DNA of 64,000 nt. Source: Polyporus tsugae. Its lineage: Eukaryota > Basidiomycota > Agaricomycetes > Polyporales > Polyporaceae. Where the stretch lies: NCBI GenBank assembly GCA_024305745.1, contig JAHRBS010000007.1:310001-374000 (forward strand). Reading direction: 5' to 3'. Made by a program: the position numbers and the translations under genes. The stretch's first letter is position 1; each line of letters begins with the position of its first letter. The notes under the pieces are model-generated. The model made no database searches, was not told the origin of the DNA, and worked only from the letters and a program-made list of their open reading frames with translations. Positions 1 through 8,584 of the stretch are shown piece after piece.

Positions 1-1
1 C

Positions 2-112
2 AAGAACTTGGGAGCGACGAAATTCGTTAAATTCCGCTCTCAACTCGGGCTCCACTTTCCACAGCCAGCTTATAGCGCCAAATCCGCTTTCGTACCCATG
101 CCGAGTACTTAG
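2..112 (+). mobile_element. Ty1/copia polyprotein, extreme C-terminus (partial)
   Basis: The frame opening at base 2 reads through to a TAG at 110-112. It contains NLGATKFVKFRSQLGL, which fits the tail that follows the RNase H domain in fungal Ty1/copia polyproteins (compare the common pattern F-T-K-x-L-x-x-x-K-F-x-x-F-R-x-x-L-G-L). Only about 36 residues lie in the window; integrase and reverse transcriptase would be to the left. The stop is followed at once by a purine-rich tract and an LTR, which is the expected order for the 3' end of such an element. Family assignment is inferred from this arrangement plus the short motif. Confidence 0.7.
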
Positions 113-122
113 CGAGGGGGAG
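113..122 (+). promoter_or_regulatory. Polypurine tract of the copia element
   Basis: The purine-rich run ending GAGGGGGAG abuts the LTR start TGTTGAG. In LTR retrotransposons this tract primes plus-strand DNA synthesis. Position and composition are seen directly; function is from the family. Confidence 0.65.
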
Positions 123-376
123 TGTTGAGCGCGGCACTGCCAAGCGCTGGCAGCCAACATAGCCGCTAGGCTGTGACACCGCCATAGCGCCAGTTGTCAC
201 ACATGCCAGATTACTCATAGCCTCATCTATGATAATCGTGCACAGCTCGACTGTGCACCGTGTATGCTACTGTACAGTTCTTATATAGTCTAGTAGTATA
301 TATACAGCTCCCCAGAGCCCCCAATATAGAGAGTTCTTTACACCCTACCACCATCATCACTTAACAAGCCTCAACA
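123..376 (+). repeat. 3' LTR of Ty1/copia retrotransposon
   Basis: The segment starts TGTTGAG and ends CTCAACA, a perfect 7-bp terminal inverted repeat with the canonical TG...CA ends. It holds TATA-rich sequence (around 285-305), as expected for the LTR promoter. At 254 bp it is in the usual size range for fungal copia LTRs. The target-site duplication cannot be checked because the left end of the element is outside the window. Confidence 0.7.
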
Positions 377-917
377 ACCCCTCCAGGTGAGTATGCGGAG
401 CTTCCGCTAGAGTTGCTGCCCGGTGTGGGCTTTGCCCCCGGGTTCAACAATGTCTCCTATCTAAAACCCTTGAAGCTCGGAATCTTAGGCTTCGGATGCC
501 TCTGAGATGCCAGCCGCTGTCAGGTGTCGGTTCGTAACGCACGCAATTGCATTTCAGTGGGCGTTGAGATAACACAGGACAGATTCAGATCTTGTTGGCG
601 CGAGACGTATCCATGTTTCCTGGGTGCAAGCCTCGAAGTTGCCTCAAAGTGCGCAAGCTGGGTGGTAGCAAGGTGTTTAGCATGCCGACGTATAAGCGAG
701 AAGGGGAATAATGGAATAATCAAAAATTGATTGATGTTGCCAGGTGGGGGTGTCCAAAGGGGGAGATGCTCTGGCGCTTACTCTCCGGGCTCCGGGTGTT
801 TACCAATGTTTGATGCCAGCCGCTGCTGAGGGTTGAGGGGGAATAAGGTTCAGGATTTTAAACACGTGATCGACTCGGACCGAGGCTTTACAAACGCTCG
901 ATAATAATTCAGCCTGA
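377..917. other. Intergenic, no gene seen
   Basis: Only short overlapping ORFs on both strands. A short word (GATGCCAGCCGCTG) occurs near 506 and 812. Nothing else is recognisable between the LTR and the next open frame. Confidence 0.5.
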
Positions 918-1439
918 GTCCTCCTCCCAGAAATCGCCCCTCAACCCGAGGCAGCGGTGGGACGGAGCCTGGAATGGCATCAGCACCGTCTCACCGCTGT
1001 TACGGATCAGATCGGTCCCCAAATCCTGTGGGAGACATTTGAGCTCGGTTTTCGTTACGAGCTTTGGGCTCTAGATCGCTTCATACGACCAGTGCGTTCG
1101 CTCGCACACGAAGCGGACAGGGCACTACGCGTTGCGCGTGTGTTTCCCTCCAGCAGTCTGTGGGTCGTGCCTCATATCCCGTCGGACGATTCCTGGGGTC
1201 TATTCGCCCCTCTCCCTCAACGTAGAATCATTTCTCTGAATGCGCTTCGCGAGGTACTCATGGCATGGCCTCGGTGTCCTCGGGAGATCATGGACGGCAA
1301 ACCATTGCTGATTTCGGATTCGGTGGAGACTATCGAGGAGCAGGAGTTGGGGTTGGCGTTGTTTTACACTCAGACATTTTTCGACGCCTCTGGCCGTGCA
1401 CCTATCGTTCCCCATTGTTACCCTCCCGGGCCCAAGTAG
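918..1439 (+). pseudogene. Hypothetical protein, 5'-incomplete
   Basis: An open frame runs from just after a TGA at 915-917 to a TAG at 1437-1439, about 173 codons, with no ATG until near the end. The protein has normal composition, with patterns such as ALDRFIRP, ARVFPSSSLWVVP and FYTQTFFDASGRAPIVPH. It resembles lineage-specific basidiomycete hypothetical proteins, but I cannot name a family. Either an upstream exon supplies the start through a splice acceptor, or the gene lost its 5' end, perhaps on insertion of the neighbouring LTR element. Function unknown. Confidence 0.4.
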
Positions 1440-1689
1440 TTTATCCGTCTGTATCGTGCATGCACCATATGATAGTGTCCGTATGTTAAGTAGTCGAATA
1501 GTATTAGTTTTTTCTACGCTGTAGGCGACTCGCGAACCGGCTCGGCTGCATCCACATGGCCCTTTGTATGAGGCGCTGAAGGATCGCTGCTAACGACCAC
1601 AACTTAGGCACGAGGTTTCGGCTTGCTGTCTCCTTTTGCGACTCTTTGTTCGATATTGCTCAGGCTGACAGTCCCCCGTCCTCGTCGGC

Positions 1690-2374
1690 ATGGCCCTCAA
1701 GAAATCCAAGAAGACTGCGGCAAAGGTCATCGAACGAGAACATCCAGCCTCTCGTCCGTCCGGAAATCGCGGCGCATCTGTGGTGGTGCAGAACTACTAC
1801 GAAGCCAGTCCTTCTGGGGTGGAATGGACCAATCGCGTGGTCGATGTAGAGGAATATGACGATCCTCGTCCCTCGAAGTTACCACGACTGCATTCCCCAC
1901 CACCGAACGCGGAGTCCTCTACCTCTTTTACTGTCAATAACCCTCCGTTACCCGACATCCCCATCTCTGAAGGCGTACCCGAGGATTCCCATTCACGATG
2001 GCAGCCAGCTTATTGTGTTAACGCCGAAGATGAGCCCATGGTCGAAGATTCGATTTCCTCACCCCTGGGTGCACCACCTCCACATGTGGCCTCCACTAAC
2101 GACCACCCTCCACATCTGATGCCCACCATAACCTCCCAGGACAAGACAAATCAGAAAAAGAAGAAGGTGAGTAGCCTCCAACATGTGGCGTCTTGTCGTA
2201 CCGGCTTACTTGGCCGTAGAAGTTTGCGAATGAAAAATTAGACGAAGCCCGCGCCCACATTCCGCTCATTCTTCTTCGTCTGCTGGAGACAGAGGCACAT
2301 CCCAAGATACCCGGTCCATGTCAACATTGCAACCTCCCGGTGAAAAGGTTTGCTTGTCGTAGGTTACTAGGGGG
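1690..2374 (+). pseudogene. Probable truncated KDZ-transposase-associated (CxC2-like) protein, N-terminal part
   Basis: An ATG at 1690 opens a polar, Pro/Ser-rich frame that ends in a lysine run. A clear intron follows (GTGAGT donor near 2167, acceptor near 2221), and the frame resumes with an acidic/hydrophobic helix (HIPLILLRLLETEA) and a CxxC-type element (PCQHCNLPVKRFACR). A basic, disordered start, a helix and then cysteine pairs is the layout of basidiomycete CxC2 proteins linked to KDZ transposons. The frame then closes and only scrambled cysteine-containing fragments follow to about 2490, so the transposase part is missing. Family call is tentative; a zinc-ribbon hypothetical protein is the alternative. 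Confidence 0.35.
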
Positions 2375-2720
2375 CCAACATAAGAATCCAAACCCAGGAC
2401 CTCTCCGTGTCTCAGTCATGTTCACCGAGCCTGTCTCCACGACCGTATCTCCTCCATATCGCCGGGGTACAGTACTTGTTTTATATGTCGGTAAACTTGT
2501 TCGGGGCTTGATCAGCTATGCACGGAACGTCCAAATCGAAGTCTAAACCGCTAAGTATGCTGTCTTCGAAGTTCACGAATGATGGTACTTAAAACCCATG
2601 AACAGTTTCGAACGGGAGACCACTTCATGTACAAGTTTAGCACGGAAGGAAGTGCAACAGCCGACTTTACAACATCCATTAATTACCGAGCTCTAGAATG
2701 ATAACTTCAAAGCAAGTACG
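2375..2720. other. Intergenic, decayed sequence
   Basis: Possible degraded continuation of the preceding cysteine-rich ORF up to about 2490. No coding signal after that until the stop codon of the F-box gene. Confidence 0.4.
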
Positions 2721-4508
2721 CTATTGTAGTTTGCGCCAGTCCGAAGTAGGGAAGAAACGATAGCCCGTGAACACAACCGGTCCATCCACCAACTTCTCCA
2801 GTGGCTCCACGATGGGCCGCCAGGATACCCAGTCCGAGCAGGCTGATGGGTCGCGCGCTGGTGTGCACTTACGTTCGTTCGAGCCGACCGACCAGCCTTG
2901 CTCCGTGCACCCGAACTCCAACTGCGTCACATTGTAGCCTCCCATCTGCGACCGCTGCGAGAGGACACGCCCGAGTGCGGCACATCGCCCGCGGAGGTCC
3001 CCCTCGACCACGGCCATATCGCCGTCCCGCAGCGCGGTCCCCAGGTCCGTCCCAGACGCGAAGTGGAAGTCGACGGCCAGCGTCTTCAGCCCCGGACAGA
3101 CCACACCGGCGGCACGTCGACCGCGACGGCCGTCTGTGGCGTCGTCGTCCGAAGGCTCGCGCTCGTCGTCTCTGCGCGCGAGGTTCGGCAGGACGTACCC
3201 CGCCATCTCCCCGCGGACGTCGAGCCGGACGAGGTGCGGGAACGCGCGGAGCTCGACGCCCTGCACGTCGCGCCCGTCTAGCCCGGCGACCGTGAGGTGC
3301 GTGACGCGCGGCGCCCCGAGGCGGAAGAGCCGCACGAGGTCGTCGGGCCGCAGGCCCCGCCGGACGCCCGCGAGGCCGACGCAGAGCAGCTCCTCGTCCC
3401 CTGCGTGGCAGTGGACGGATGTGGCCTCGGCATTGCCGCGGATCTCCACGCGGTCCGTCGCGCTGATGTGTGAGTCGATCGAGGCGGAGTCGATGGGGAG
3501 CGTCGCGCATAGCGCGCCGTTGTCGACGTTGGCGCAGTTGATGTGGGTGGTGTCCGGGAATGCGAGGCGGGAGAGGATGAGGGCGCAGCGGCGTGTGGTG
3601 TCTGCGATGCGGAGGTGTCGCAGCACGGGGAGTGCAATGGAGCACGGGGGGTCGTCGTAGGCCCGTGGCCCCACGTCGAGGAGCACCAGTGTTTCCAGAC
3701 TGGGGGCGCAGGCTGCGAGCGCTTCACAGAAGCCTTCGTAGCTCGCTAGGCGGCCCTCGGGGCTGTACCGTCCGTACAGATTCTCCAGGGTGATGTGCTG
3801 TAAGGATGGGACTGTTAAACCGGGAAGCAAAACCGCAGGCGCAGTGATTCGCGTGAGGCGAGGAAGAGCGGCCGCAGATAGAGGTTCGACTCGTGGATTG
3901 GAAGTCCATGAACGGTGATCCGGGTCGGCGTCGAGGTCGAAGCTGATTGTCAACGTCCGAAGCTGATGCATCCCGGAACTGAGACAGCTCCATAACGCGA
4001 CAAGCTGGCTGCCATCAGCGACGGTGACCGCAAGCGACACGGTCCGCCCAGTATGGGAGGCAATGGAGCGAGAGAAGGCCCCCCAGAAACGGGAGAACGA
4101 TAGTTCCACGTTACGGGGGGCGGATCGCTCAAGCGTGACTCCTAAGTAGCCTACCGCGCGGTGGCTCGGAGAGAACTGCTCATTGGCCACCGCGTCTGCC
4201 CAGAATCGTGTAGTTCCGAGCAGCACGGACCGCCACCGGCGACAGACGTGGCCAATGCGGAAGCTTTTGCGATCCGTCCAAGACCCTTCGAAAATTTTAG
4301 ACAGGATCTCGAAAGGGAGGCGGTGGATGGGTGCGACGGCGTTGTGGATTGAGAGCAGAGCGAGGGCAAATCTGCGGTACTCGTCTGCCTTGGCTGCGGA
4401 CCACACTCGGACGTCGTTGTCGTCAAGTCCCACGAGGCTGGCGCGGTCGGTGATGGGCAGAGAGGACGCAAGGTCAGGGAAGGGAAAGCCGTCGACTGTG
4501 GCGGCCAT
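2721..4508 (-). CDS. F-box protein
   Basis: A single uninterrupted frame of 595 residues from the ATG at 4508. An in-frame ATG at 4580 would add 24 residues, but the 4508 start (MAATVDG) is favoured because it leaves a normal leader. Residues around 60-95 form the F-box: PIHRLPFEILSKIF, then CRRWR and a Trp-containing tail (FWADAV). After it come irregular leucine-rich segments (PRLTRITAP, PSLETLVLLDVG, LPVLRHLRIA, FPHLVRLDVRG), as in the large expanded F-box families of agaricomycetes. Such proteins act as substrate adaptors of SCF ubiquitin ligases, binding Skp1 through the F-box; the substrate is unknown. A GTAAGT lies near the C-terminus, but no acceptor at a suitable distance was found, so it is treated as intronless. 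Confidence 0.85.
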   Translation of the reverse strand: MAATVDGFPFPDLASSLPITDRASLVGLDDNDVRVWSAAKADEYRRFALALLSIHNAVAPIHRLPFEILSKIFEGSWTDRKSFRIGHVCRRWRSVLLGTTRFWADAVANEQFSPSHRAVGYLGVTLERSAPRNVELSFSRFWGAFSRSIASHTGRTVSLAVTVADGSQLVALWSCLSSGMHQLRTLTISFDLDADPDHRSWTSNPRVEPLSAAALPRLTRITAPAVLLPGLTVPSLQHITLENLYGRYSPEGRLASYEGFCEALAACAPSLETLVLLDVGPRAYDDPPCSIALPVLRHLRIADTTRRCALILSRLAFPDTTHINCANVDNGALCATLPIDSASIDSHISATDRVEIRGNAEATSVHCHAGDEELLCVGLAGVRRGLRPDDLVRLFRLGAPRVTHLTVAGLDGRDVQGVELRAFPHLVRLDVRGEMAGYVLPNLARRDDEREPSDDDATDGRRGRRAAGVVCPGLKTLAVDFHFASGTDLGTALRDGDMAVVEGDLRGRCAALGRVLSQRSQMGGYNVTQLEFGCTEQGWSVGSNERKCTPARDPSACSDWVSWRPIVEPLEKLVDGPVVFTGYRFFPTSDWRKLQ

Positions 4509-5014
4509 TGGAGTATCGTAGATCGTACCTAGGACGTGTACCACCGTGAGCGAACAGTGCGTTCGTGAAGAGCTACCCACTCACCAGTGGCAGAGGAGGC
4601 AGAAGAGCGAAGAGGGTGGATCAGCAGCCTCTTCGGTTGATAAATAAGTCATCAAGCATGGACGACCTCGTGGAAAAACATGTGTAGGACATGTTCCGAG
4701 ACCATCACCCGGTCATGTCGGATAAAATGAGTCCAGAGCCGCGTCTATGATAGAACCGTATTCAGTTGGCCATCAGAAGAACCAGCGAACGTACGCGTCT
4801 GCGAGCTTACGGAACGGCTCGGTGATTAGCATTCCACTCCGCTCTGCAAGACAATACATACTCTAGAATATAGATCAGCAAGCTGAGATGTCTGAGCACA
4901 AGTCCTGTACCACGGCGAGATACCGGACATATGTGAGGCGACAGCTGCTTGAAGGTTCGGGCCCGGAGGACATTGGCACAGCATAGGATCGTCGCCGATC
5001 AAGGAGATTATGTA
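4509..5014. other. Intergenic region upstream of the F-box gene
   Basis: Probable promoter of the F-box gene. A 19-bp interrupted inverted repeat (AACATGT, 5-nt spacer, ACATGTT) lies at 4677-4695. No gene seen. Confidence 0.4.
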
Positions 5015-5217
5015 CTAGTCCGCGAGTTCTGGAGAATGAATGGGTGATATGCCCTGTGTACGGTAAAATTCAGCCAACATGGTCATGTTATCGGCAGGAG
5101 TCGTAAAGTGAACTCACGCGTCGGGAAAAGGTGCCACCAGCGATGAGATGACCACCGTGCTCGAAGATGATTGCGCCGAAGGGAGTGTTGAACACATACT
5201 TGTGTTGGCTCCCTGAC
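5015..5217 (-). CDS. Unrecognised small gene, two 3' exons
   Basis: Two exons fit on the minus strand: 5217-5118 (100 nt) and 5053-5015 (39 nt), joined by a GTGAGT...ACAG intron with conserved phase and ending in TAG. The peptide includes KYVFNTPFGAIIFEHGG and HLIAGGTFSRR. A further upstream donor (GTACGT, near 5265) and acceptor (TCGCAG, near 5218) suggest at least one more exon, and a TATA-like TTATATATGC lies near 5325 on the minus strand. No ATG was found in the upstream exon, so the start is unresolved. I do not recognise the family. Confidence 0.3.
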
Positions 5218-5777
5218 CTGCGACAAGCAAACTTTATCAGGTCTTATTTGACGTACCGCCACGCGCGGAAATGTCGTCTTGCTGTGATCACTCAATAGAC
5301 CGAGTGAAATAAAAGAAGGACGAGCTGCATATATAATAAACGTCCAGAGACCCTATAAGGTCGCGTACGAGTGACAGTACAGGCAAGGCATAAGCAGGGG
5401 AAAGGTCCAAAGGTCCATAGCTCGGATCCTCCAGGATGCCCATAATCCAGCTTGCGAATGTCGAGTGTTCTCCATATCCAACAGGATCTCCAGGAGAGGG
5501 TGCCGACTCGCGCGGCGCGAGGTTTACGACGGGGTTTTGGTAAGCGTCATGAGAGGCAACAACGTGGACGGTAGCCGGTGACTGGGAAGAGTCTGAAGCA
5601 TGGCGAATGCATGCGCATCATGCGAGGCCGCGAGTTTGTGCAGGAGTGCGAACGCGAGGAACGCGATGCCGCGGACGATGGTTGCCGCGATTGGCGGTGC
5701 GAGGCTCGAGCGGGATCGGAGCGCGCTTGCTTAGGAGTGGTGATGGTAGGAATCGCTCAGAGGCGATCGGGATGCGT
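5218..5777. other. Intergenic, possible leader of the preceding minus-strand gene
   Basis: Contains the TATA-like element and candidate first-exon sequence of the gene at 5015-5217. No independent coding signal. Confidence 0.3.
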
Positions 5778-5987
5778 CTACAGCCCGAAGAGCTTCTTCA
5801 GGCTGGACTTGGACGTCTTCCGCTGGGCAGCGCGTTCACTCGAGGGACAGAGCACCTGGCGCACGTCCTCGTACATGTGATAGGTGTCGCGTGGCGACTG
5901 CGTGGATCCGAAGAGCACGAACGCGTTGGGTGCGGAGGGCGCGGTGGAGAAGAAGCAGAAAGCGGGAGTGCTGGTGGAGTAAGACAT
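5778..5987 (-). CDS. Small intronless protein, 69 aa
   Basis: The ATG at 5987 sits in a good context (CGAAGATG) and follows a 5' leader with no other ATG in it. A TATA element (GGTATATATGAGG on the minus strand, 6106-6116) lies about 120 bp upstream, which suits a short leader. The product has a hydrophobic/aromatic N-terminal half (AFCFFSTAPSAPNAFVLFG), a tyrosine-rich middle (DTYHMYEDVRQVL) and a basic C-terminus ending KKLFGL. No signal peptide cleavage motif is obvious. Function unknown. The promoter layout is the main reason for calling it real rather than the 182-residue extension of the same frame. Confidence 0.5.
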   Translation of the reverse strand: MSYSTSTPAFCFFSTAPSAPNAFVLFGSTQSPRDTYHMYEDVRQVLCPSSERAAQRKTSKSSLKKLFGL

Positions 5988-6105
5988 CTTCGATGGTGTT
6001 TGGAGAATGATAGTAGTGTTGCGAGAGAAGACTGGGAGGTCTCTGAGTGTCGAAAGGTCGCTGTGAGACTGGCTGATGATACAGACTTGGCTACGAAGAC
6101 CCTCC

Positions 6106-6116
6106 TCATATATACC
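6106..6116 (-). promoter_or_regulatory. TATA box of the 69-aa gene
   Basis: TATATATGAGG on the minus strand about 120 bp before the ATG at 5987. Confidence 0.45.
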
Positions 6117-7113
6117 AGCCAGAACATGGCGGATTGCTGCCATTAGCGAGCCTCCGGCGATGTGCATGGACGTGAAGTGCCAATCGACGAGTCTGGAGCG
6201 GTCGCGTACACAAGAAGTTCCCCTTCGCGGCAAGTGTTTGCGTCGAGGTAAACACGAGTACATAGCAGCCATCCGTTGCCAAGATACATGTCGCCCACAT
6301 AGACATCCGAGTGTAGAGCGAGCCAACGAAGCTGGAGGACGAGCTCGACAATGAGGGGGAAAGCGGAAAGGAGGTTAGACGCCGTAGCCCCTTGTTTCGC
6401 CACTGGGGTGTGCAAACAAATGCATGTGGGCGCTCGCGCACAACGATCATTTTTGGTTGAACCGCCATGCTGGCATGCACACTCGTTGATTCGGTAGCAC
6501 TGGCAAGTACTATTGACTCAACCACCATTGGGCCTGTTTACAGACATCCGCGGCTGGATTACAGGTACGTCTAGGTATCTGTTCGGCCCATTAGGAGAGC
6601 ACTAGATCTTCCGTAGTAAGCGCTAGTAAGCGTCCGTGAGTTTGCTTCGGGCCAGTGAAAACGATCCGACTCATTCCACGCATCCTTCAGAAGTCTCCAG
6701 CCGGGGCGATATAGCATGGCCCAGTCACTTGAGAGGATGATGTTCCAGTGTCCTACTCCCGGCCTCTTTCGCTCGGCCGCTGTAGTCAAATTGCAAGTTC
6801 GAATCTGACTGCGCGCTACCGTGACGCCGAGCTCGTCTTCAAACTTCCATGTCCGGCACGGCATTACAGCAAATGCCGATCGGGCTTGGACATCAGGGCG
6901 TGCCGCTCTCCATCGCTTTTTTCGCTCCTTTGGACCGTCCTGTATCCATAACGAACGTCATATCCCCCCACTTCCTGGTGTGGACTGTGTTGTGTACGTC
7001 AACGGCGTCGGAGGCCCATTGTATAGTCGACCCTTCTCATTCTCCATTGTAGCTACAACATGTATTTTATGCCTACCATGAGGCACGGCCTCGCAGGGCA
7101 ATAGACGGGATCG
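6117..7113. other. Long intergenic region, no gene seen
   Basis: Only short ORFs of unlike composition in several frames. No splice-linked coding pattern, RNA gene or terminal repeat was recognised. Confidence 0.45.
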
Positions 7114-7132
7114 AGAAAGAAAGAAAGAAAGA
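7114..7132 (+). repeat. (GAAA)n microsatellite
   Basis: Four to five tandem GAAA units upstream of the decayed dehydrogenase. Confidence 0.7.
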
Positions 7133-7265
7133 ACGGCGTCGGAAGAGATGATACTATGTAAGCACCCCGGTCGGAGAAGAGTCCTTCCCTCTTAGTTTAA
7201 AAGTGAAGTGTCCGGGGTAAGCTGGACTCACCACCGACGAGATTGTGGACACACTTTCACCGACC

Positions 7266-7877
7266 ATGTCTTCTTCAGCGCAGCACGACGTCGACAGCAC
7301 CCGTGTGTGGTTCAGTGAGTATCCGAAGCTCTATCGCAAAGTTACGATGCTGATATTGCTGTTCGCCATTCAATCACAGGGAGCAATCAGGGACTTGGAA
7401 AGGCTCTTCTGGAGACTATCCTCACCTCGCGCGACCGAGCAGTCGCTACGGCGCGGAGACCAGAGACGCTTTCCGAACTGTCACAGCAGTACCCATCGTC
7501 CCAACTACTCATCGTGCCCCTCGACGTCACAAACGAGGATCAGATCAAGGCGGCGTTCCAGGCCACGAAGGAGCACTTTTGCCGTCTCGACGTGGTTGTG
7601 AACAACGCTGGGTACGTCATCCAGAGCAAGATCGAAGGGACGCCAGAGGCTGAGGCGAGGAAGATAATGGAAACGCTCTTCTGGAGAGGCGCGCACGTTA
7701 CGAAGGAGGTACATAAGTCGGCATTTTAAAGGATGGCATGCACTCAGCTGACAAGAGGTTATGACCAGGCTATCCCACTGTTGTGTGATTTGAACCCTCC
7801 AGGTCAACATCACTTCCATAGGCGGATACATCGGGAACGCGACACGGGCGTATTGTGCAGGAAAATTCTAGCTACCT
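7266..7877 (+). pseudogene. Short-chain dehydrogenase/reductase, decayed
   Basis: Exons read as an SDR. Exon 1 (ATG at 7266) ends in VWF; after an intron the frame gives SNQGLGKALLETIL, VATARRPETL, LDVTNED and VVVNNAGY. After another intron come AIPLLCDLNPPG and then, in a different frame, VNITSIGGYIG and AYCAGKF. The cofactor and NNAG motifs and a YxxxK-like catalytic pair are visible. Damage: the Thr-Gly of the TGxxxGxG motif is missing at the exon 1/2 join, a frameshift separates the LNPPG and VNITS segments, and a TAG follows AYCAGKF, removing the C-terminal half (normal length about 280-300 aa). A very unusual splice pattern is the alternative to a pseudogene. Confidence 0.65.
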
Positions 7878-8584
7878 ACAACTCTTTGGACATTACTACG
7901 TCCACGATGACATCCACCTGGGCACCTGCGAACCTCGCGGACGACTGTCTACCATGGATCCGGAGGGGAGATGGTGCAAGAAGACATTGACGAACTTCAA
8001 GTTGAAACGGTGCACAACGTGCTGAGTGCTCAGTTAGATGTGCTTAGCTAATTCAGATGAGCATCAACGTCGGTGTTATCGGAGGGGATCGGTCGGCGAT
8101 CAAACGCAGTCGGCCCGACGGCATCTACAAATAGACATCCGCCTTTGTAGCGCCCTGGTGTCACTGTCACTGGCGTCGACGTTGCTTCTCCTCCTCCACC
8201 ACCACCACCCCGCTGCAGACCACCACCAGCTCCTCTTGGCTCCCTTTTCTCTCCTCTTGCTGGGACGATCACATTCACGTCCCAAGAGTTGGTATAAAGT
8301 CAATTTCGTGGACGGGAAGGTGTGACGTTGTTGTATGACATCATCGTGGCGGTACGTTGCTGAACCCTCGGCCTCCGACATGCTCTGCCATGCTTTTGCC
8401 GTCCATCTTTTGCGTGGTCCTAATGCTTTTTACTTTTCAAGCTGTGATCCAATTCTACTATTATCAGGACCTACCCACGTATTCTCTGTCTTCTTCAGTG
8501 TACAAGCCGCCGGCATCCTAGACCTCTGCTGTCGTCCCACTTTCTGCAGGACCCACCCGCTTCACCCCGCAAACATTCTTCAAT
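7878..8584. other. Intergenic; promoter side of the MFS gene
   Basis: A few scrambled ORFs possibly left over from the dehydrogenase, a CCT/CCA-rich stretch (about 8190-8260) and a TATA-like GGTATAAAG at 8291-8299, which could serve the transporter gene with a long leader. Confidence 0.4.
8291..8299 (+). promoter_or_regulatory. TATA-like element upstream of the MFS gene
   Basis: GGTATAAAG about 290 bp before the ATG at 8585. The distance requires a long or intron-containing 5' leader. Confidence 0.3.

Noticed and set aside
2869..3645. Long minus and plus frames overlapping the F-box gene
   Set aside because: Shadow frames of a GC-rich coding region; only the F-box frame has a domain pattern.
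6785..6810. tRNA-like B-box (GTTCGAATC)
   Set aside because: The flanking bases do not form a T-arm stem and no acceptor or anticodon arm could be built.
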